From assembly GCA_963691655.1 (NCBI GenBank), contig OY829326.1, forward strand, positions 144,044,998 to 144,108,997: DNA of 64,000 nucleotides, in the 5' to 3' direction. The DNA is from Toxonevra muliebris. Taxonomy: Eukaryota; Arthropoda; Insecta; Diptera; Pallopteridae. Every line of letters starts with the position of its first letter. Within the stretch, counting starts at the first letter, position 1. The translations under genes and the position numbers were made by a program. This document shows, in pieces, positions 1 through 12,307 of the stretch. The notes beneath the pieces were generated by a model that did not search any database, was not told the origin of the DNA, and saw only the letters and a list, made by a program, of their open reading frames with translations.

Positions 1-1010
1 TTTATTTGCACTTTAATTTTTGTTTGCCTGATGTAAGCAGCTAAGACAAGAATTTATTGCATTATTAAAGAAATAATTATCTCCAGCTATGAATTTGGAT
101 TTATCACAATTTTTGTAACTAATTGAGTGCCGTACGGTAGAAATGGACAGCCTATTGAGAACCAAGGCTAAACTTTTCTTATACATTCGTATTGTGCGTG
201 TTATATTTTTACACGAATGGAGGGTTGCCATTACCAACCGAGATGTGGTACTGCAACAATCCAATTCACCAAAAATTCCTCAATTTTTGTTGTATTCACA
301 AACTTGAATATAAGTAAGACTTTTACGTTTTTTTCGAATTAGCAACTTTTTTATTAAACTACACTTACATCTAAAAGTAGTCTACAAACAAATTTTCCCA
401 TACAAAAAGCGATTTATAGAGGTTTATCGAAAATATTGAGCCCATGGACGGGAATCGCTAGAGGCGAAATATTTTGGAGATCATTATAAAATAAACGGAG
501 GTTACTTTTTAGAGGGGTATAACAAAAACTTTTTTTTCATGATGTATCTTTTTTACCTACTCTTTGTTTTAATTCTAAGTCAAAAAATTTTGATTGCAAG
601 CATACATAAGTATTTTGATAGACTATTTCTCGACCTAGTTATGCAAAATTCAATTTGCTGAATATACGCTCAACTGATGAACTAGAAAAAGGTAAAATTG
701 GGAGTAATATTTATATATATACGTTCCCATACAATGGTTGCACAAAAATCGAAGGAGATTTCGGAACTTCTGAAATTTTGCATATAAATAAATTCTGAAT
801 TACTGATCTCCAATATGCAAAGTGATGCATAAGTCATTACCCTATTCGAAGATGCTTTCAGTTTTACAAAAGGCGTCTTATGTCATCGTGAGTTTGGAGT
901 TTGCGAAGTAAACAGATGCAGAATATACGTAGACTACTCATGCATCCCTATACTCCTAGCGGAATAATTGTGTCAATATTTTTTACAAATAATCGGCGGA
1001 TGGTTTAAGC
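1..1010. other. AT-rich non-coding stretch
   Basis: Short open frames here have no recognisable domain. I see no terminal repeats, RNA gene or promoter that I can support. The stretch leads into a more GC-balanced, coding-like block at about 1014. Confidence 0.5.
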
Positions 1011-1013
1011 TTA

Positions 1014-1640
1014 GTGTCAAATTCGTCGTCGATCCAACTGGGCAAATATTACGGCGTTTTACCAGCCATTTTGAGGACATTGGCTGAACACGGGACGGTA
1101 GCAGATTACAAAAAACCGTTCGATCGAGAATATCGCTGCCCTCAAACATCCATCAGACAGTCTTTGCAGCGAGTTTTGGTGAAAGACTCGAAGATGTTGC
1201 CTGCAGACCGCCTACAACATTTAAATTAAAGCTAAGCCATCCTAAACATTGACTGCGATGAGGATGATGTTCCATTAAATATCATCATGAGCGATGGTTA
1301 CGTGAATAAAGAAAAGTTAGAGCTTCTGGTTCACTGAAGATCCACGTATAATGCACGGAAAGCCATTGCATCCTTTCAATTTACATTCTGCAGGAAGTTT
1401 TTGGCGATTTGTGCTAGCCCGGAAAATCGCTCAATTTAACCGTTTCAGGCTTGTTCCTTTGGTGGTTTTTTAAGTCGCGGCTCTACACAAACAAGCCACA
1501 GATGTTGGCGATGTAAAATTTACAGCCAGAAGTTTTGTGGAAAGTTATTAAACGAGAGTAAATGTGCATCAACCGTGCCGATGGCCAAATGAACGATAAT
1601 ATCGTTGTCTATCCAGCAGAAATCACTAAGTCTAAATTAT
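1014..1640 (+). pseudogene. Unidentified degraded coding-like block
   Basis: This block has higher GC and longer plus-strand open stretches than its surroundings. A 71-codon frame at 1014-1229 begins MSNSSSIQLGKYYGV and ends in a stop. After it, short in-frame pieces continue in changing frames up to about 1640 (for example DEDDVPLNIIMSDG near 1260 and HGKPLHPFNLHSAG near 1360). The pattern fits a decayed transposon or gene remnant lying just upstream of a mariner. I do not recognise the family, and chance open frames remain possible. Confidence 0.3.
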
Positions 1641-1723
1641 TTTTTTTTATTGGATCCGTATTAATTAGCTTCAAAATTTCGAATGATATAATAAATTCGA
1701 TTTTTGGTGATCCAGTTTAAATA

Positions 1724-2971
1724 TACCACCTTGATCAAAAATTACCGGAATAACAACCGTGTGTCGCTCCCATAGTTCCGATTTGAGTTCTGTTTTTTGT
1801 TAAATCTTAGTGTCATAGCTTGACATTTGTAAAAGTTACGTAGCCAAGAGTACAATTTTAGAAATGGATTTAAATATGCAACAACGAACTTGGATTAGAT
1901 TTTGCGTAAAAAATGGATTTAATGGTGTGCGAATGTTGAAAATCTTGGAACAGTGTTTTGGCAACGATTCTCTAAAGAAAACGGTCGTTTACCAGTGGAA
2001 CGAGCGGTTCAAAAGTGGTCGTGAGTCAATCGAAGATGATGAACGCAGTGGCAAACCATCGAATGGCAGAAAACCAACGAAAACGTTGATAAAGTAAAAG
2101 AAATTTTGGTCAATAACAGCAAATTAACCATCAGAGAGATAGCGGAAGACTTGAACATTGCCTATGGATCCGTCCAAGACATTTTGGTTTATGATTTAGG
2201 TTTCCGTCGTATAGCAGCAAAGTTGGTGCCAAAAGACTTCAATTTCATGCAAAAAAGAGACCGTGTTGACGTCGCAAAAGACATGATTTGCGAGGCTGAA
2301 TCCAATCCCACATTCATCAAAAGGATCATTACTGGAAACTAGACGTGGATTTATGAGTACGACACGCAATCCAGACATCAGGCAAGTGAATGGCGTTCAC
2401 TAAATGAGCCGAAACCAAAAAACACACCTCGTTTTCAGTCAAAAAAGAAGGCAATGCTTACGGTTTTCATGGATTACAATGGTGTAGTGCATCATGAATT
2501 TTGGCCAGAAGGCCAGACAGTAAACAAAGAGTATTATTTGGGCGTTATGAGACGATTGCGTGAAGCAATTCGCCGAAAGAGAACAGAATTGTGGACAGAA
2601 AACTCGTGGATTTTGCACCATGATAACACACCGTCGCACAGTTCCGAAAAATGCAAAAAACACCATCCAACAGCCACCGAATTCACCGGATTTGGCTCCC
2701 TGTGACTTCTTTCTGTTCAATCGAGTTAAAAACCCATTACGGGGAACGCGTTTCAGCTACCGAGAAGAAGTAATGGAAAAATCGCAGGAAGCACTGATGG
2801 ACATACCGAAAATCGAATATAAAAAATGTTTCGAGGATTGGATCAAGTGCTGGCATAAGTGTGTTGCAGTCGATGGGGATTACTTTGAAGAGGACAATAT
2901 AGATTTAGATGAATAAACTTGTATTTTTAGTTTTATGAATAAATTCCGGGAACTTTTTGATCAAGGTGGTA
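1724..2971 (+). mobile_element. Complete but dead mariner element
   Basis: The element is bounded by inverted terminal repeats of about 28 bp. The left end starts TACCACCTTGATCAAAAA (1724 on) and the right end is its near-perfect reverse complement ending ...TCAAGGTGGTA at 2971. Both are flanked by the TA dinucleotide (1722-1723 and 2972-2973), the target duplication of the Tc1/mariner superfamily. Total length is 1248 bp, normal for mariner. The interior holds a DD34D-type transposase pseudogene. The few mismatches between the ends and several coding lesions suggest an old insertion. Confidence 0.95.
1864..2916 (+). pseudogene. mariner transposase pseudogene (DD34D type)
   Basis: It encodes a cut-and-paste transposase in three reading-frame segments. 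The N-terminal helix-turn-helix half runs from MDLNMQQRTW at 1864 to a frameshift near 2080-2085, just after SGKPSNGRKPTKT. The second segment carries LTIREIAEDLNI and reaches the first catalytic site near 2333-2344. There the family motif TGDETW reads TGN-stop-TW, so the first catalytic Asp is Asn and the next codon is nonsense. The second Asp is kept in LHHDNTPSH (codon at 2622). A frame change then joins to SPDLAPCDFFLF, with the last Asp at 2704. The spacing is 82 nt where 34 intervening residues require 105, so about 23 nt are missing. The C-terminus (WHKCVAVDGDYFEEDNID) is intact. The start was chosen because it matches the usual mariner N-terminus. It cannot be active. Confidence 0.95.
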
Positions 2972-2974
2972 TAC

Positions 2975-3610
2975 TAATGCGTATATCAATCTGTTGCATT
3001 TTTAAGTTTTACTAGTTTTCGTAGCGCACTGCATGAACTAACTTCATCTCAGAAATTAAAAAAATGGAATAAGTGAATTCTGATAGAAATACGACGATAT
3101 CTTCGCGACTTAATTGAAAAAACTTTAAACATAATATGTGAACAACTGATAAATATTACATAATTTTTTTCATGGAATTAACATTAACAATTTAAAAAAA
3201 TTAAATTTTAAATGTTCGCTATTTTTCTAAACCATTTTTTGCATTTTCCAAAAGTCTGGCATACTTTTAGGATCGCATAATAATAATTTTAATCAAAAAA
3301 GAGCAATTTTCAAAATGATTTATTTTAAAAAGTCGGAAGAAGTACTTATATATTTTGATGAGAGAAAGTATAAACTAAATATTAAAGAAAAAACTAGTAC
3401 CTACCATACAGTGCTTTAACTTCTCACCTTTCTAAATTCTTTAGTTTTCAGTTTTGTATTTTTTAAAATATTTATACATCCACAACTAAAAAGCTAAAAT
3501 TAAGCATCAAAAAAATGATGCAGAAAGTTTCTCGACTTTGAGTAACTGTATGATCCATAATTATTTCATCAGCCAAAACTTTGGCTTCTTCTTGTCTGTA
3601 AATTCATATT
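2975..3610. other. AT-rich stretch, nothing recognised
   Basis: Long A and T runs, no coding signal, no terminal repeats that I can pair. Confidence 0.5.
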
Positions 3611-3611
3611 A

Positions 3612-4044
3612 CAGTGCACGATCGGAATTCTTAAGTTCTGAACTCTTAATTGTCCCGAAAACCTAAGCAATTTTTGACTTGTATGCAACTTCCCAAAACT
3701 TTAAGATTTGACTTAAGTTTTCTGAGGTTAGGTTTGGAATTGACTTTTGTTCGACTGTTCTTCTCGATTTTAGTGCTTTTACCTAATAAAGTTCTACTGT
3801 GTACAAAGTACATTACATGTATTTTACAAATATATGTATGTTTTTCTAAAATATTTTACGTCTATAATTAATCAAAACGACTATGAAGCTTAGAAAAATA
3901 ATTAATAATGCAACGGACATTGTAATAAAAAGGTACTTTTCTTGAAAAAAAAAGTTGATTTTAAAAACCGTCCAGAAATCTTAAGAATTCGGATTTCATA
4001 AGTAGTCCAAAAACAAACTACTTAAAAATTCCGAACGTCCACTG
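3612..4044. mobile_element. Short hAT-like non-autonomous element
   Basis: The left end CAGTGCACGATCGGAATTCT (3612 on) pairs with a right end that reads CAGTGGACGTTCGGAATTTT in reverse complement (ending at 4044). The repeats continue with TTAAGT on both sides. A second inverted subterminal repeat (CCGAATTCTTAAGATT in reverse complement) lies near 3975-3995. CAGTG-type ends suggest the hAT superfamily, which makes 8-bp duplications. The flanking octamers TCATATTA and CATCTGTA are only partly alike, so the duplication is decayed or absent. The element is 433 bp with no transposase. Confidence 0.6.
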
Positions 4045-5055
4045 CATCTGTAAATTGATATAAAATTTTTAAGATTTCGGTTACATGAATTTTTTGACTT
4101 TTGAACTACATAGTAGAATTTTTAATCATCGTTTCTCCTGAATTAAAAAACTTTTTGAAGGGCTAAATATATATAACTTACTTCCTCCCTCTTTAGAAAT
4201 TTCTAGATCGGCTAATGTACACAAAACCGCTTGCGCTGTCTGACAAGGACGAGGTCCATCAATATTACCAGATAGTTTAAACGACTACTAAAACCTTTTC
4301 GCTTCATTTATAACAAAATTTAATTTATTGAAAGTGGTTACAATTGGGAAACATTTACAATTATGAGAAGTAAAGCGAGTAATTATTTGAGTTTATTGCC
4401 GAAGGCGGGTGCCCTTCTTACTTTTGCCATATTTTTTCTCTTCCCAGCTTCGTTATAATTTATGCTTTAATTTTACGTTTTACAATTAAAATTTTTAAAA
4501 AGGATTAAATTGTTCATAATAAAATATTTTGTATTTTCAATAAATTAAAATTAATTGATAAATTTTAGCAAATTAAAATTCAATAAAATCGTAAAATTGC
4601 AGATAAATCAAAGAAGAATACAGCAAAAAAAAGTAAAATAAAATTGCTTTCAATTCAAGCATACAATAATTTATAAGCGAAGGCAAAGGGATGAGAAAAC
4701 AATTGCTGGCAATAAATGTCAAATCTAAATGGGGACTTAATCTGGGAAAGCCCTTATTCACCATGTTTATTGTTGTCGATGTTCATAGTTAATCTAACCA
4801 TAATTTTGACTTAAGTAGGGGAGATTTGTGTGCAGGTTGGACTGTGTTTTCTTTTTGCAGTTTTCACTGGAAGAAGATATCGAAGAGTTTTATATACCAT
4901 TCGATAGCGTATGTCATAAGCAAAGAAACTTGTTAGCTCAAAAAACAAGAAATAACAAGATTTTATAATGGAAAAAAATTAGTCCCACCAATTTTTTGTG
5001 TGCAGGTTAAATCGATCCTGAAAATCGCTTCTTTTCTTGTTTTCTTCTTCTCTGG
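4045..5055. other. AT-rich stretch, nothing recognised
   Basis: No coding or RNA gene seen. The phrase TTTGTGTGCAGGTT occurs twice about 180 bp apart (near 4827 and 4995), which may mark a weak local duplication. Confidence 0.4.
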
Positions 5056-5059
5056 TGCA

Positions 5060-6020
5060 GCTGCCTTCGATGAAAAGCCGTATTAAGGGGCTAAAATTTA
5101 GGGGTTCTGACACCTCTCCCTACCCCCCTCCCCCCGGAAATGTGTGAACTTTCTTCTAATTTTTGATATTAATTGCCATTTTAATATTAAATGATTTTTG
5201 AATATTTTTACTTCCATCGGTTTCTTTCTAAAAAGTCAAGCATTAAAAAGTAAATTTTAGACCAAAATCGATTTATTTTCTTTGACATGAGGTTTGCCGT
5301 CAAAAAGAGAAATTTATGCTGAGCAATCCTGCATTCATAGTTTTTCTAGGTCAGTATCTGTTTTTGATTTAAAGTTTCGTTCTGAAACAGTTTAAAAATT
5401 AATAAAAAATTGAAAAAATTATCGGATCCTTGTAAAATTAGACTTATTTGAAAGGTATAAAAAACCAAATTTTATTATGTAGAATATTTAGAGTTTTCTT
5501 CCATCAGATGGAAGAATTATTAAAATCTGACTAATCTGACTGATTTCTAACCAACGGCTCTATTAAAACTTCGGACCACTGCACTATTCATTATGCCTGG
5601 CCTGGCCGTGGGTGTAAGTAGGATAAAATCCGGTCTTTGTACATTTTTTTTTCCTGCACCCCTAGATATAAACACATCCCCTGCGCATGAGAACAATTTG
5701 ACTTAGAGCTCATTCGAAGGGGCATCATTCAGCCTTTAATTTCGAAGCTTGTAGCACTTCAGAGTTCTGCTCTAAAATTTCGCAATAATGGCCAAAAACA
5801 CTATTTTTAGGTGTTTCAACCCAATTTTTTCTAAAAAGTGATGTGATTGGAAGTTTCTGACGTCAAATTCGTATTCAGGAACCATATTATTCACCGAAGC
5901 CATGCAGAGCAGTGTTATTGGATCCTTCACGATAAAAAAAAATGCTTTGGAATCCACATTGAATAATATTTTTTTGAAAAAATTGAAATTAATTATTCTG
6001 TGAATTTCTTGTCATTTTCG
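5060..6020 (+). repeat. Unclassified dispersed repeat, copy 1
   Basis: This block aligns by eye along its whole length with 29850-31020 and in part with 10845-11225 and 36700-36790. Landmarks shared in the same order are: CTGACnCC followed by a C-rich run and GAAATGTG; ACTTTCTTCTAATTTTT; TTTCTTTGACATGAGGTTT; GAGCAATCCTGCATTCATAG; CATATTATTC near a run reading CAGTGTTATTGGATC; CACATTGAATAATATTT; and TTTTCGGCCATTT. No open frame or terminal repeats were found, so the class is unknown. Confidence 0.7.
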
Positions 6021-6024
6021 GCCA

Positions 6025-7400
6025 TTTTTTTTGGAGGTTAAGATTAAAAAAACTCGGAAACTACAAATTTTCCTGAAGCTGTAAGGCATTTGTCCACTTT
6101 TGTCCCTAGACTGATAGGGTCCATCAAATGCATCATTGTATTTAATTTAATGTATTTAAACATCAGTGTCATAAAAATTCTATATGAATATTTTCTTCGA
6201 ATGAAACCCACCTAAAAAATCCTTTGATGTCCTTTGACCATTTTTAGTATAATAAAACTTATTTTTAATCTGCAATGAAAGCTTGATTTTTTTACACTGA
6301 CATGAGATATATATTATAAAAAGTTTTTGTTTTGTGTAAATTAGATATTTTTAAAATTTAATTTATAAACTATACAAAAAAAAAATTATGTCTATTCTGT
6401 AACCCGGAGATAAAATGCAAATCCCTTTTATGTTTTTTAATTATGGCAATTTGTTCCGGCATTAAATAAAATAAAAATGACAACCCTATTCACCATTCAA
6501 GTTTTCATTCATCATTTCTTGTTATTTTAGCTTCACTCTCAGTCCTTTTCATGTTTTCAAATAACAAATTTTGTTTTGTCGAACTTAGTACTAGAATTAA
6601 ATACAAATTATACAATACAATCCATACAAATTAAGTTTATAGCGGAAAAAATATCTAAAGTATAAATTTAGGCTTACAAGATCCACAGTCACTGCCGGCA
6701 AGAATCTCATTAGAGTTTTTCATGTTGGCCAGTGGACCGTTTGATATGCAAAGGGCGATAGTAGCGCACAGCTATGATGCCAATCTTTTCAGAATTGGCA
6801 GTTAAATTTTCGTAAGCTTAATATTAGTTTGTCTCGTTTTCTCCGCAGTTAGTTCCACTTTTGGACAGTTTGTTTCGTAGCAATAGCATTATATTGTTCA
6901 TCAAAGCTGTAGAACAAGTCAGTTTAAATAAATTTGCCGAAGAAAGCATGAGGAAATGGCAAACCACTTTTGAGATAAAGCCAACACGAACAATAATATA
7001 ATTTTAAAAAAATTTCAGATATCAAGTGCTCATAAAAAAACTTTGAAACCGGCCAGACCAAACCCATTACAGTTTTTGATTATTAAATGTTGACTTTCAT
7101 TTGGCTGTTGAATCCTTCACGCCCGAAGAATTCACCAGAAATTTTTCGCATGGTGCTTTGAACTCTCTATCTGTTTATCCAGAATAAGTTCCGCAACCAC
7201 TAAGACCTTGTAATGGTGGTATCAAAAACTCGATATTACTTATTAAAAATTTCGACATCAATTCATTTATTAAGTTATAATAAAACTAGAATTTATATAA
7301 TGAAGTTTTTTATTCAATTCCTAGCTTTTTTTTAAATATTTTGCTTTACTAATACATAGTTAACATAATTTTTTGTACTCTCTCTACTTGAGCAATTTTC
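6025..7400. other. AT-rich stretch, nothing recognised
   Basis: A block of balanced composition at about 6660-7180 (CACTGCCGGCAAGAATCTC onward) might be an old transposon or exon remnant, but no protein match was recognised in either strand. Confidence 0.4.
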
Positions 7401-9600
7401 AATGTAATCCTCTCTTTATAATTTAACAACAAATATTTGACGAAAAATTCTCGAAAATGCCGGTACAACTCTCTGGTTTACACAAATTCTTCGTTCTCTT
7501 TCTCTTTTTCATTTGAACGTACTCTTACTGCCCACCGCTCTTTCACCGTTAACTGACTCAGCTGTCAACAAAACAGCTGCTTCCGCTGTCAGTAGTGCGA
7601 AGCAGAAAACGAAAACAGTTTGAAAGCCTTTGAAAAACCATGACCATCTGATTTTTTTTTTTTTTATGTAAGCAATACAAAAACAACAACAACAATATGT
7701 AAGTAGTATCGATTTTACAGTTTCCGTATGAAAAAAGAAACAGTAGACAACAACAAACCGGGTAGAAGAAACAGCTGTTTGAGTAACACATACACAGATA
7801 CTCACACACACGCACACATATTCTAGCTCATTGCCCATACTTGCACCTGCATACATGCATACAAGCACATATACATACATATCTACTACATACTATAGTG
7901 ACTTAGGTTAACTGCCAAACGCAACAAAGAATGAAGGCACGTAGGAGGGTGTGCGCTCTAGAAGAACAAGAGGAATGCGGTAAAAGCCGCATTGGGTTAA
8001 CTGAGATATATAACTACATACATGCATACATATGGTATATAGAAATAGAGAGACAGAGCGACAGAGAGAGCGAGAGCATGCTCTTAGAGCAAAAAAGTGG
8101 GTTGTAATCTTCGATTTTTGCACTAGTTAACTACAAAAACAACTGATTTGTTGAAGGTGAAACAGGAGTAGCATGGTGTTGCTGCTGTTGACAATTATGG
8201 TGATGGTGTTGATGTCGATGGGGCATATGGATGGAGTATTTCGTTGTTAGTAGGGCAAATGGAAAATTCGATATTTCGATTTAGAAAAGCATGAAGTACT
8301 GAAGGAAAATACACAAAAATTTACCTTTTTCTGCTTAAACGTTAGACGAAAAACTTTTTGGTTTTTTATTTATTTATTCTTGACTATGGATGGAGAAGAA
8401 GAAGCATTTATATTATGTTAAGTGTTTTTTTTTTTTGGTTTTATCTTTTTTTATTTATATTTATTGGCAAATTTTTAGCAACTTTTTTGAAAAAGAAAAA
8501 CAATTCAAAATTCTTCTTTTTGGTTTCACTTATGCACTAAACACAAAAATGGACTTTTTTAAATTTATTTTTTAAATGGCCTTTAAGAATTTTTAAGCGT
8601 TTTTTGTTTTCATATAATCTAAAAGCACACACAGTCTTGTTTTTTGTTTTAAAGCAAAACTAATAAATTTTTTTCTATAATAACTTTTGGCGACACTTTT
8701 TTTTAGCTAAACTTTAATTTATTTTTAACGTTTTTGTCAAAATTGTTAGTTCCTTTTTATTGTTTTTGTTGTTGTTGTTATTATGTGAAAATACGAACGT
8801 AAGATATTTTTTTTTATTTTTTTTTTTTTTTTACTTTGAAACCGAAATAAACTTTAGACGGATATTGATTTTTTCGCTATTGCTGCTGCTGCTACTGCTT
8901 GAAAAATTATTCGAAAAAAGTGTGTGTAATGTAATATGAGGAGAAACTTGTCTGTTTTTTTTTAGCGAATTTTCAGAACGAAAATCATAGCACAAATTCG
9001 GCAAAACTGTCACAAATATGTTGCAAAGTTTTTGTTTTTCCAAAATTTTCAATTTGCAAAATTGCTAAATGCAAATTTTCACTTGCAAATTTTCATAAAA
9101 TGTTCACATTGAAGTTGAACTTTCTTTCTCTCTCTCACACTTTGGTTGTTGGTTGGACAACATTTGTCTCTAACCGGTTGTAAATATATATTTTTGTTTG
9201 GTATTTCACTTCCTTATAAGCTCACAGTTTGCTTGGTACTGTGGCTACAAAATATTCGTTTTTCGTTCAATCCATAAGCTTTGTTGTGGCCCCTCAGCGT
9301 TTGAGTGTATGTGTGCCTTCGGATAAGGTCCCGCATTCCCTATCTTTCCCATAAACTTTATAACGTATAGTGCGCATACATTACGAATAGCGCAAACATG
9401 TGATACTATTTGAAAGCACATACACACACATACAAATGTACATTCATATTACCGTTAATGCGCAAACGCAATTTATGTTGCATTTTGTTGTTGCTCTTGT
9501 TACTTCAAAATTGACAGTCATTTCGTTTGACAGCTGTCAGCTGTTTTTAAACATATGTAAAAGTAGTTAACTTTTAAAAGCGTTTACTATTTGGGAATAC
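7400..9600. promoter_or_regulatory. Transposon-poor tract with GA/CA runs and CAGCTG sites
   Basis: No transposon signature was seen over about 2 kb, unusual for this window. It contains several CAGCTG E-boxes near 7558, 7583 and 7771, a run rich in (CA)n near 7785-7825, a GAGA-type tract at 8045-8078, and CAA/CAG triplet runs near 7683 and 8880 (minus-strand AGC). It also has CTCTCTC near 9127 and the perfect 12-bp palindrome TGACAGCTGTCA at 9528-9539, followed by another CAGCTG. Such composition is common in 5'-UTR and promoter DNA of flies. No TATA-initiator pair or coding exon could be defined, so this is a suggestion only. Confidence 0.3.
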
Positions 9601-9770
9601 GTACGTCGTTCATGCTAAATATTAAAAACGGTAGATCCTTCTTCGAATTGGAAGTGAAGTTTTTGCATTTATTCTTAGTTACATAGACAGTAGCGGATTT
9701 AGAATTTTGTGCAAGAGGAAAATTTTATAAATTGTGGGTATATCACCGTTTCTCTCACTACGGAAGTGTA

Positions 9771-10412
9771 TAGGCTGGATCGAAATACAGGGGAGTTTTG
9801 TAACCCCCAGCATGGCAGCGTTTTTCGAGAAGGGGGGGTAGATATAAAATGTCTGACATATTTTTTTTTTTACTTTTGATTCAGAGTCCCCTTTGCAATA
9901 TTTTTTAGATCAAAATAATTACCGAAAATAAATTCCTTAGCAAAAAAACCCTGTGGTGCACAAAATTTCAACAAAATCGAGAGGTCTATGGAGCTCCAGT
10001 ACGAGGAAAAATTTTATTTTTGAAATTTTTATTATTGAAATTTTGTATACCAGGATTTTCTTTGCCAATAAATCCATTTTTTGCGTTTAGTTTTGTTTAA
10101 AAATATTCCAAGGGGGACTCCAAAGCAGTGGGTAGAAAAATGGGGAGAAAATTTTAATTTTACCTTTTACTGGAGCGCCATCTATGGACCGAACGATTGA
10201 GTAGAAATTTTGCACACCAGGTTTTTTGGACCAGATAACTTGTTTCTGGCCACTAAATTGATTTAAAATATATTCCAAAGGAGACCCTGCTGGAAAAAAA
10301 GTGGAATTTTTCCATGTATTGAAACGCCATCAAATTATGTCGTACTTATTGTAATTGCCCTTCTTCTCAAAAAGCGTTGTCATCATAGGAACTACAAAAT
10401 CGATCCACTCTA
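9771..10412. mobile_element. Possible inverted-repeat element
   Basis: The left end TAGGCTGGATCGA (9771) is partly complementary to the right end TCGATCCACTCTA (ending 10412). Further in, GCAGCGTTTTTCGAGAAGG near 9827 pairs with CTTCTCAAAAAGCGTTGTC near 10363. The interior shows a worn direct repeat: the phrase built on GAAATTTTG..ACCAGG..TTT..CCA occurs near 10036 and again near 10203, each followed by TATTCCAA and a GG-rich stretch. This could be a small foldback or miniature element. The arms have several mismatches and no clear target duplication. Confidence 0.4.
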
Positions 10413-10844
10413 ATGTATTTACAAGGACTGGTATGTGAAAAGTGCCAGATTCCATTACCAGAACCAAGAGGGAGAGTGTATTGGAAATAAATACTACAGT
10501 CTACTTTAGTAACGATCAACTTCTAAGAGAAAAGATTTCTGAAAAAACGAAAAGACTTAAAAATCCCCCTCTCCCCATTACTCCAACCGAAACCCAAGTG
10601 CTTCCATATATTGGTATACAGAAATATATAAATATGCTTGGTCTGACTGACCGACTCACTGATCAGTGTCCTTCGTCGAAGAATGAGCTTATAAGTTGGA
10701 AAAAATGCGATCAGATAACACTAGTGGACACAAAAGAGGAGTAATTTAGGTCTCAGTTATTGTGATTGTTGGTACTTAATTAGAGAAACCCGTGATATAA
10801 GAAAGGGGTGAATTTTAGGAGCTTCTTCAACAAGACTGTAGTTG

Positions 10845-11225
10845 GACGGGTGTTTGAGGGTTTTCACCAAAATTTTGGAACTTTCTTTTAATTTTTGTTG
10901 TTAATTGACAATGCTAGGGGAAATCAATAGTGTTCAACGATTTTTAAATATTTTTTATTTCCTTTTTTTTTGTTCCTATAAGTAAGCCAGAAATATAAAA
11001 ATCTGTAGTTCGAAATTTCAATTACACTATATCGTTCTTAGGATTTGACTTTGGATTCTAAAAGAGGATTAAATGTTTTTGGTCTGAAATTAATTTAAAA
11101 AATTATCGTATCTTTATAAATTTCAACTTATTTTAAAGGTAATAAAGCGCAAATTGGTTTGCAGTACTTTGGAGATTTTTTCACCTTGTTAGAAGCGATT
11201 GAATCTACGAAAATAGTAGAAAAAG
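10845..11225 (+). repeat. Unclassified dispersed repeat, copy 2 (partial)
   Basis: This partial, more diverged member of the family at 5060-6020 shares ACTTTCTTTTAATTTTTG, the run leading to a hexanucleotide TCGTATCTTTATAAA, and ACTTATTTTAAAGGTAATAAA at the same relative spacing as in copy 1. It lacks the C-rich run at its left edge and the right third of copy 1. Confidence 0.55.
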
Positions 11226-11639
11226 AAATAGTGGTGGAAAACGAAAATAAATGTAGAAGCAAATCATTTTTTTTTTCTTAAATCTCCATATTATTATTAA
11301 GAACACAGCAAAATTTTTCTTGATCTTTAAGAATGTCCTTTTTACTTTAAATTCAGTTTTAAAAACTTGAAATGGAAAAAGAAATTCTTCTTAAATCTAA
11401 AACTTCCCACCATTTGGTTCTGGAAAAATCGCAAAAATTAAGTAATCCGAATTTACAAAGACTCGACGATTCTTTAAATTTTTTATATATTTTAATCTTT
11501 CAAACGCAGTTCCAAGACTGAAATTTCAAATTAAAACAGTCCTTAACTTTACTAATCTAGAAAACTGCATATGGTTTGCGCACGATGAAACCAGTGCATA
11601 CGTTTTTACTCATAGTGTTTTTCTAGTTCAGGAAGCAAG

Positions 11640-12056
11640 AAAATGGCAAAAAGAAGGTGTTTAATAACCCTGCTATGGCCAAGAAAGTGATAGCTCTTTC
11701 AAAAAAAAAAAAATCCCAATACATCAGACAGGAAAGTGCCTGAAAAACTAGGATGCTCTGAAGCTTTTGTTAGAAAAGTTAAGCGGGAGAAAGGGGTGAA
11801 GTCATACAAGATTCAAAAAGTTCCAGATAGAAATTCGATGAAGAACAGTGAAGCAAAAGAGCGAGCCAAAATATTGCACCGTGACTTCATAAGGAATTAT
11901 GGTTGCTGCATTATGGACGATAAGATCTATGTACTGGGTGACTTTTTACAGTTTCCTGGTGTGGATTTTTATGTTGCAGATCGTAGAGGAAATGTCCAAG
12001 AACAGTATAAGACCCAGAAGAAGTCTAAATTCCTCAAGAAGTTTTTGCGAAACTGA
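11640..12056 (+). pseudogene. Tc1/mariner-superfamily transposase fragment
   Basis: An open frame at 11736-12056 reads PEKLGCSEAFVRKVKREKGV then KSYKIQKVPDRNSMKN, CCIMDDKIYVLGDF and ADRRGNVQEQYKTQKKSK. It is preceded in another frame by AMAKKVIALSKKKK (11672-11715). Known of the superfamily: a paired helix-turn-helix N-terminus followed by a first catalytic Asp in a MDDE-like motif, here MDDK. Only the DNA-binding region and the first third of the catalytic core remain. The sequence after KFLKKFL is unrelated. The fragment at 61190-61765 belongs to the same lineage (shared KVPDRN..K motif). No terminal repeats were found. Confidence 0.8.
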
Positions 12057-12307
12057 GTGTGTGCGAAAATGAGTTAGAAAGAGTAAAGGGGAATACAATA
12101 CCCTTTGAAATCACCGGTAGAAAATGTGTGTAATCAATCCAAGGTAGCATTTTGCGGAGCAAATCAAGTTTTTCATCTTTTTTCATTTCTTAACTTGGCT
12201 AAAAGTATGTTACTTTTAGCGTTACACAGAAATAACGACGTGGGCTTAGTAGGTCTCTGTTTCCTTTGCGGTGCTTTATTAGAATGAAAACAAAATTAAT
12301 AATGAAG

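Noticed and set aside
1014..1229. Functional small gene
   Set aside because: The frame ends abruptly, and coding-like composition continues in other frames, which suggests a relic; no family was recognised.
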